Positions 60,067 to 64,000 of a stretch of 64,000 nt of DNA are shown here, piece after piece. A program made the position numbers and the translations under genes. The notes beneath the pieces are model-generated. The model had not been told where the DNA came from. It worked only from the letters and a program-made list of their open reading frames with translations, and did not search any database. Position 1 is the stretch's first letter. Each line of letters begins with the position of its first letter. Source of the DNA: Lachnospiraceae bacterium (GTDB taxonomy: Bacteria; Bacillota; Clostridia; Lachnospirales; Lachnospiraceae); the NCBI GenBank assembly GCA_009911035.1, contig QXWO01000007.1, positions 1 through 64,000 on the forward strand, in the 5' to 3' direction.

Positions 60067-60972
60067 TTACTCCCGGACTCCGCCAATCAGCTCATGGATA
60101 TCCTCAATATTATATTTTTTCATATAGTCTTCAATCCCCTCTGCCACCTCCACAGTTGCATAAGGATTTACAAAGTTCATAGCCCCCACTGCCACTGCAC
60201 TGGCTCCTGCCAGCAGAAATTCTATGGCGTCCTGCGCGCTTCCGATGCCGCCCATACCGATAACAGGGATCTTCACCGCATGGGAAGCCTGATATACCAT
60301 GCGCACTGCCACCGGCTTGATGGCAGGGCCGGAAAGCCCTCCTGTCCTGTTTGCCAGCACAAAAGCTCGTTTATGGATATCAATTTTCATGCCTGTCAGG
60401 GTGTTGATCAGGGAAATGGCATCCGCCCCTGCTGCTTCCGCCGCCTTTGCCATCTCCGTAATATCTGTGACATTCGGACTCAGCTTCATAATTACAGGCT
60501 GTTTTGCTTTTGCCTTGATGCGGGAGGTAATATCGTACAGGCAGTCCGCCTTTTGTCCGAAAGCAATAGCCCCCTCTTTCACATTGGGGCAGGACACGTT
60601 GATTTCCAGCATATCCACCGGTTCCTCTCCAAGCCGCTCCACCACTTCCAGATAATCCTCCACGCTTTTTCCGCAGACATTTACAATTATTTTTGTATCA
60701 AATTTTTTTAAAAAGGGGATATCCCGCTCTATCAGCACATCAACCCCCGGATTCTGCAGGCCGATGGCATTGAGCATACCGCCGTAAACTTCTGCTACTC
60801 TGGGCACCGGATTGCCCGGCCATGGCACATTGGCAACTCCCTTTGTCACCACTGCTCCCAATCGGTTTAAATCTACAAAACTGCTGTATTCCATACCGGA
60901 ACCAAAAGTCCCGGAAGCGGTCATAACAGGATTTTTAAATTCCACTCCTGCAATCGTTACCTTCGTATTCAT
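60067..60972 (-). CDS. pyrD: Dihydroorotate dehydrogenase B, catalytic subunit
   Basis: 301 residues. FMN TIM-barrel with TASGTFGSGMEYSSFVDL, NPVPRVAEVYGGMLNAIGLQNPG, the catalytic cysteine in NVSCPNVKEGAIAFG and GGIGSAQDAIEFLLAGA. The B type works with PyrK and uses NAD. Its start overlaps the pyrK stop by one base (TGATG), so translation is coupled. It is the last gene of the pyrC-pyrK-pyrD operon. Confidence 0.95.
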   Translation of the reverse strand: MNTKVTIAGVEFKNPVMTASGTFGSGMEYSSFVDLNRLGAVVTKGVANVPWPGNPVPRVAEVYGGMLNAIGLQNPGVDVLIERDIPFLKKFDTKIIVNVCGKSVEDYLEVVERLGEEPVDMLEINVSCPNVKEGAIAFGQKADCLYDITSRIKAKAKQPVIMKLSPNVTDITEMAKAAEAAGADAISLINTLTGMKIDIHKRAFVLANRTGGLSGPAIKPVAVRMVYQASHAVKIPVIGMGGIGSAQDAIEFLLAGASAVAVGAMNFVNPYATVEVAEGIEDYMKKYNIEDIHELIGGVRE

Positions 60973-61757
60973 CAGATATCCACCTCCCCTGCATCAAAAA
61001 CCGGCCCATCCGTACAAATTCTTGCATTGTTCACATGGGAATGATGGTCTTTATGGACAGTCCGGCACACGCATCCCAGACAGGCGCCCACACCACATGC
61101 CATACGTTCTTCCAAAGACAGATAAGCGGTTATCTGTTTTTTTGCAGCATATGACTTGATAGCCCGGAGCATGGGCATAGGCCCGCAGGCCATAATGATA
61201 TCAGCTTCCACATGCTTATCTTCCATTACATTAAGCACATTTCCCTTTGTGCCCGCACTTCCATCCTCCGTAGCAGCCAGCACTTTCCCAAACTTCTCAA
61301 GATCTTCTTTCAAAAAAAGAATACTATCCCTGTACCCTGCAATGATCACCGATTCGGTTCCTGCTTCCCCCAGTTCCGCCGCAAGCTGCACCATGGGAGG
61401 GATGCCAATGCCGCCGCCCATGAGAACCACTCTTTTTCCTATTGCCCGGTCAACCGGAAATCCGTTTCCCAGAATGCCCAGAATATCTGCCGTATCCCCC
61501 GGCTGCCAGCCGGAGAACTCCTCTGTCCCTGCCCCGGCAGTCCGATATACGATCCGAATGGCTCCTTTTTCTTTGTCCGCCTGACAGATGCTTATAGGCC
61601 TGGGCAGAAGGCGGGAAGCGTCTTTGGTGTACACCCCGATAAACTGCCCTGCCCCGGCTTCCCCTGCCAGTTCCGTGGAAAGCCACATGTCATAAATATC
61701 CGGCGCTATCATCTTCTGGGACAGCACCTTTGCTTTAACTTTTCTTTTTTCACTCAT
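60972..61757 (-). CDS. pyrK: Dihydroorotate dehydrogenase B, electron transfer subunit
   Basis: 261 residues. FAD/NAD-binding ferredoxin-reductase fold (LLPRPISICQAD, MGGGIGIPPMVQLA) with the [2Fe-2S] cysteines in RMACGVGACLGCVC and ICTDGPVF. It passes electrons from PyrD to NAD. The ATG overlaps the pyrC stop as ATGA. Confidence 0.95.
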   Translation of the reverse strand: MSEKRKVKAKVLSQKMIAPDIYDMWLSTELAGEAGAGQFIGVYTKDASRLLPRPISICQADKEKGAIRIVYRTAGAGTEEFSGWQPGDTADILGILGNGFPVDRAIGKRVVLMGGGIGIPPMVQLAAELGEAGTESVIIAGYRDSILFLKEDLEKFGKVLAATEDGSAGTKGNVLNVMEDKHVEADIIMACGPMPMLRAIKSYAAKKQITAYLSLEERMACGVGACLGCVCRTVHKDHHSHVNNARICTDGPVFDAGEVDI

Positions 61758-63070
61758 CTTCTCTTATACACAATCCTTCCATCACAAATCGTATAATAAA
61801 CCACGCCGGGCAGTTCCTCCCCGATAAAAGGGGAATTGGCAGATTTAGAGGCAAACGCCCCCGTCACGACCCACCTTTCTTCCGGCGCAAACAGCACCAG
61901 ATCCGCCGGGGCTCCTTCACAGATCCTTCCCCCCGGCAGACGGTAGAGTTCACAGGGGGCTGTGCTCATACGCCGGAACAGTTCTGGCAGGGTCAGATAC
62001 CCTTTATTTACCAGTTCACGTATTCCCAGGGAGAGAGCTGTTTCCAGACCGATAATACCACTGGGGGCTTCCGTAATGGACTTTTCTTTCTCCTGTCTAC
62101 TGTGGGGCGCATGGTCTGTGGCAATCAGGTCTATGGTTTTGTCCCTGATCCCTTCAATGACTGCCAGACGGTCTTCCGGAGTACGCAGAGGCGGATTCAT
62201 CTTTGCCAGTGTCCCCTTCGCTATCACGGCGTCTTCGGTCAGCGTGAAATGGTGGGGCGCAGCCTCCCCATGGATACGGGCGCCTGCCGCCTTTGCTTTC
62301 CTTACCAGTTCCACCGCTTCTTTGGAACTGATATGCTGTATCACTACCTCTGCGCCAGTCTCAAGAGCCAGCGCCGCATCTCTTTTTACCAAATCAATTT
62401 CCGCTTCCCGGGGAGAACCTCCAATTCCGTAAAAATCTGACGCTTTTCCTGCATTCACACCGTTATTGGCAATCATTCCCGGATTTTCCTCATGAAAACT
62501 TATGGGCTTATGAAGCTTTCCGGCCCGTACCATAGCCTCCTTTACCAGACTTTCGTCCATAAGAGGAATGCCGTCGTCTGTAAATCCTGCTGCCCCGGCC
62601 TGTGCCAGTTGTTCCATGTCCACCAGTTCTTTACCCGCCATGCTTCTGGTGACATTGGCGCAGCTTCCGATGCGGATGCCTGTCTTCTTTCCTTTTTCAA
62701 GCACATAAGAAAGGGTGTCTGCATTGTCCACACAGGGTTTCGTGTTGGCCATCAAAATGATCTGTGTAAATCCCCCTTTTGCTGCGGCTGCCGCTCCGGT
62801 ATCAATATCTTCCTTATAAGTAAAGCCCGGATCCCTGAAATGCACATGGGTATCCGCAAGCCCGGGCCCGATTACAAGCCCCCGGCCATCAATGATTGTC
62901 ACTTCCGGCCCGTCCCCGCCCGTTTTCCCGGCATTATGACCGGATACCTCCGCCCTCTCCTGCGCTCCGGTCACAATTTCTTGGATCTTCCCGTCTCCAA
63001 TCACAAGATCTGCCTTATAGAGCCTGTCCCCCTCTGGGTCAACGATCATTCCGTTCTTAATAAAAATCAT
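61754..63070 (-). CDS. pyrC: Dihydroorotase
   Basis: 438 residues from the ATG at 63070 (GAGGGATCT site); the frame opens at 63100. Amidohydrolase with the metal-binding DTHVHFRDPGFTYKEDI, a histidine in VIQHISS and the catalytic aspartate in ATDHAPHSRQEK. It closes carbamoyl-aspartate to dihydroorotate. It is the first gene of the pyr operon in this window. A hairpin in its leader (63091-63124) might serve regulation. Confidence 0.95.
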   Translation of the reverse strand: MIFIKNGMIVDPEGDRLYKADLVIGDGKIQEIVTGAQERAEVSGHNAGKTGGDGPEVTIIDGRGLVIGPGLADTHVHFRDPGFTYKEDIDTGAAAAAKGGFTQIILMANTKPCVDNADTLSYVLEKGKKTGIRIGSCANVTRSMAGKELVDMEQLAQAGAAGFTDDGIPLMDESLVKEAMVRAGKLHKPISFHEENPGMIANNGVNAGKASDFYGIGGSPREAEIDLVKRDAALALETGAEVVIQHISSKEAVELVRKAKAAGARIHGEAAPHHFTLTEDAVIAKGTLAKMNPPLRTPEDRLAVIEGIRDKTIDLIATDHAPHSRQEKEKSITEAPSGIIGLETALSLGIRELVNKGYLTLPELFRRMSTAPCELYRLPGGRICEGAPADLVLFAPEERWVVTGAFASKSANSPFIGEELPGVVYYTICDGRIVYKRR

Positions 63071-63090
63071 AGATCCCTCTTTTCCAATAC

Positions 63091-63150
63091 TACATTTCAC
63101 AGACCTGCCGCGGCATGAAATGTAATCTGCAGTCTTTTTGCTTTATTATA
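63091..63150 (-). promoter_or_regulatory. pyrC promoter -10 and leader hairpin
   Basis: TATAAT on the minus strand at 63145-63150. Downstream a stem TACATTTCA/TGAAATGTA (63091-63099 with 63116-63124) encloses TGCCGCGGCA. No T-run follows, so it is not a standard attenuator. No PyrR anti-terminator sequence was recognised. Confidence 0.4.
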
Positions 63151-63237
63151 CCTGATTTTTAAATTGATGCATATATAATTTTATTGTATAATATATTATG
63201 TGACTTTATAACGACATCTGAAAAGGAGAAAATTTTC

Positions 63238-64000
63238 TTGAAATCAATCAAAACCAAAATAATATCAAGTATTATTTTATGTGCCCTTCTTTCTTCGGCT
63301 ATTATTGGCATTTTAAGTATTGCTGATTCCAGGCGTGTATCCAATGAGGGGGCGGAACTGGCTCTGTCACTGACAGCTAAAAATTCCAGTACTGAAATCA
63401 ATGCCCTGATTGCCACTATTGAGCAGTCCGTAAATACTCTGGGCAATATTGCCCTAGACGGCCTGGATTTTGAAAAATTTAAAAGCAGCAACAGCTATGT
63501 TACCCAGTATACCGAAAGTCTTATGAGCGATATGCTTGATTTCGCAGAAAATACTGCCGGGACTATCTCTGCTTATATACGGTATAACCCGGATTTTACA
63601 GAACCGACTTCTGGGATCTTTTATATCAGAAACAGTCTGACGGCTCCCTTTGAAAGCATTACTCCTACGGATTTTACCATGTACGACAAAACGGACCTGG
63701 CTCATGTAGGCTGGTATTACATACCTGTTGAAAACGGCGCTCCTTTATGGATGGAACCTTACTTAAATGAAAATGTAAATATTTATATGATATCCTATGT
63801 TGTCCCGCTTTTTATAGACGGAACTTCTGTCGGGATCATTGGGATGGATATAGATTTTTCCCAGCTTACCCAGAGCCTGAATGAGGACAATATTTTTGGC
63901 AGCAGCAGCGCTTTCTTATATAATAAAGAGGGGGTCATCATGTATCACCCCACACTGGATACCGGGACGGATATCAGTTCTGTGGAAAATGGTGCGCTTT
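63238..64000 (+). CDS. Cache-domain membrane sensor, probably a chemoreceptor (3' end outside window)
   Basis: 254 codons from a TTG at 63238, 8 bases after AAGGAG. A membrane helix at about residues 8-28 (ISSIILCALLSSAIIGILSI) is followed by a dCache domain: ALSLTAKNSSTEINALIATIEQ, HVGWYYIPVENGAPLWMEPY, VVPLFIDGTSVGIIGMDIDFS and a second module beginning AFLYNKEGVIMYHP. The signalling part lies beyond 64000; it could be an MCP, GGDEF or kinase. It is divergent from the pyr operon. Confidence 0.75.
   Translation, partial: MKSIKTKIISSIILCALLSSAIIGILSIADSRRVSNEGAELALSLTAKNSSTEINALIATIEQSVNTLGNIALDGLDFEKFKSSNSYVTQYTESLMSDMLDFAENTAGTISAYIRYNPDFTEPTSGIFYIRNSLTAPFESITPTDFTMYDKTDLAHVGWYYIPVENGAPLWMEPYLNENVNIYMISYVVPLFIDGTSVGIIGMDIDFSQLTQSLNEDNIFGSSSAFLYNKEGVIMYHPTLDTGTDISSVENGAL

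Noticed and set aside
1-64000. CRISPR arrays, rRNA, tRNA
   Set aside because: No regularly spaced repeats, no conserved rRNA segments and no tRNA-like cloverleaf with a CCA end were noticed on reading.

Overview
The window looks like the chromosome of a low-to-mid GC Firmicute of the class Clostridia, most likely a gut Lachnospiraceae species. Supporting genes are the B-type dihydroorotate dehydrogenase pair pyrD-pyrK next to pyrC, a DUF3794-LysM spore-type protein, a Csp-type S8 peptidase, DUF1934-murI, Tn1549-type ICE gene fragments (Maff2, sigma-70, HTH) and strong GGAGG ribosome binding sites. Most genes lie on the minus strand. No rRNA, tRNA or CRISPR array was seen.

Positions 1 to about 23,930 are a composite accessory region. 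It starts with a cut-off IS110 transposase whose upstream non-coding end could hold a bridge RNA, then a truncated P-loop ATPase. Two 139-bp direct repeats (1137-1275 and 6275-6413) enclose an AT-rich module: SMC-like ATPase, HNH nuclease (a PtuA/PtuB, Septu-like pair) and a large adenosine-deaminase-like protein, plus an Rpn-type nuclease gene. The right repeat ends exactly at the stop codon of the last of three overlapping large serine recombinase genes (6412-11355). After about 1 kb without confident genes comes a two-gene unit resembling EACC1 plus a zinc peptidase (12,844-14,216). A bacteriocin-type export operon follows (14,440-21,058, minus strand): short HlyD-like adaptor, C39-peptidase ABC transporter, second ABC transporter, two precursor peptides with nearly identical double-glycine leaders and unrelated cores, a 65-aa leader-like peptide, and an ECF sigma factor. 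From 21,270 to 23,766 the sequence is a graveyard of ICE fragments, including a small gene split by a roughly 155-bp MITE. The S8 peptidase at 23,820-25,598 has lost its normal C-terminus at the element boundary.

Positions 25,700-34,000 are housekeeping: ClpX, a NlpC/P60 wall hydrolase, a lipoprotein FKBP/trigger-factor-like foldase, DUF1934, murI, a GntR regulator and ispE.

Positions 34,300-47,700 form a beta-glucoside uptake, phosphorolysis and chemotaxis locus. It has an AraC regulator, a CUT1 ABC transporter (solute-binding lipoprotein and two permeases, no ATPase), two GH94 phosphorylases, a chemoreceptor with a carbohydrate-binding-like domain inserted into its sensor, and an RbsB-like sugar-binding lipoprotein. 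A motif ATATCA-N6-TGATAT occurs at the AraC promoter and at the promoter of the binding-protein/chemoreceptor genes, with a half-site at the transporter promoter. A sigma-D-like promoter drives the next gene (47,964).

Positions 48,600-58,000 hold a LysM protein, a membrane-anchored protein, MscS, a TIM-barrel protein, a BlaR1/BlaI-like pair, a YbaK deacylase and Rpn elements. Three repeated units of about 170-200 bp, each with a consensus promoter, an operator-like inverted repeat and a terminator, look like a small-RNA family. The window ends with a DUF3794-LysM protein, the pyrD-pyrK-pyrC operon and the start of a Cache-domain sensor.
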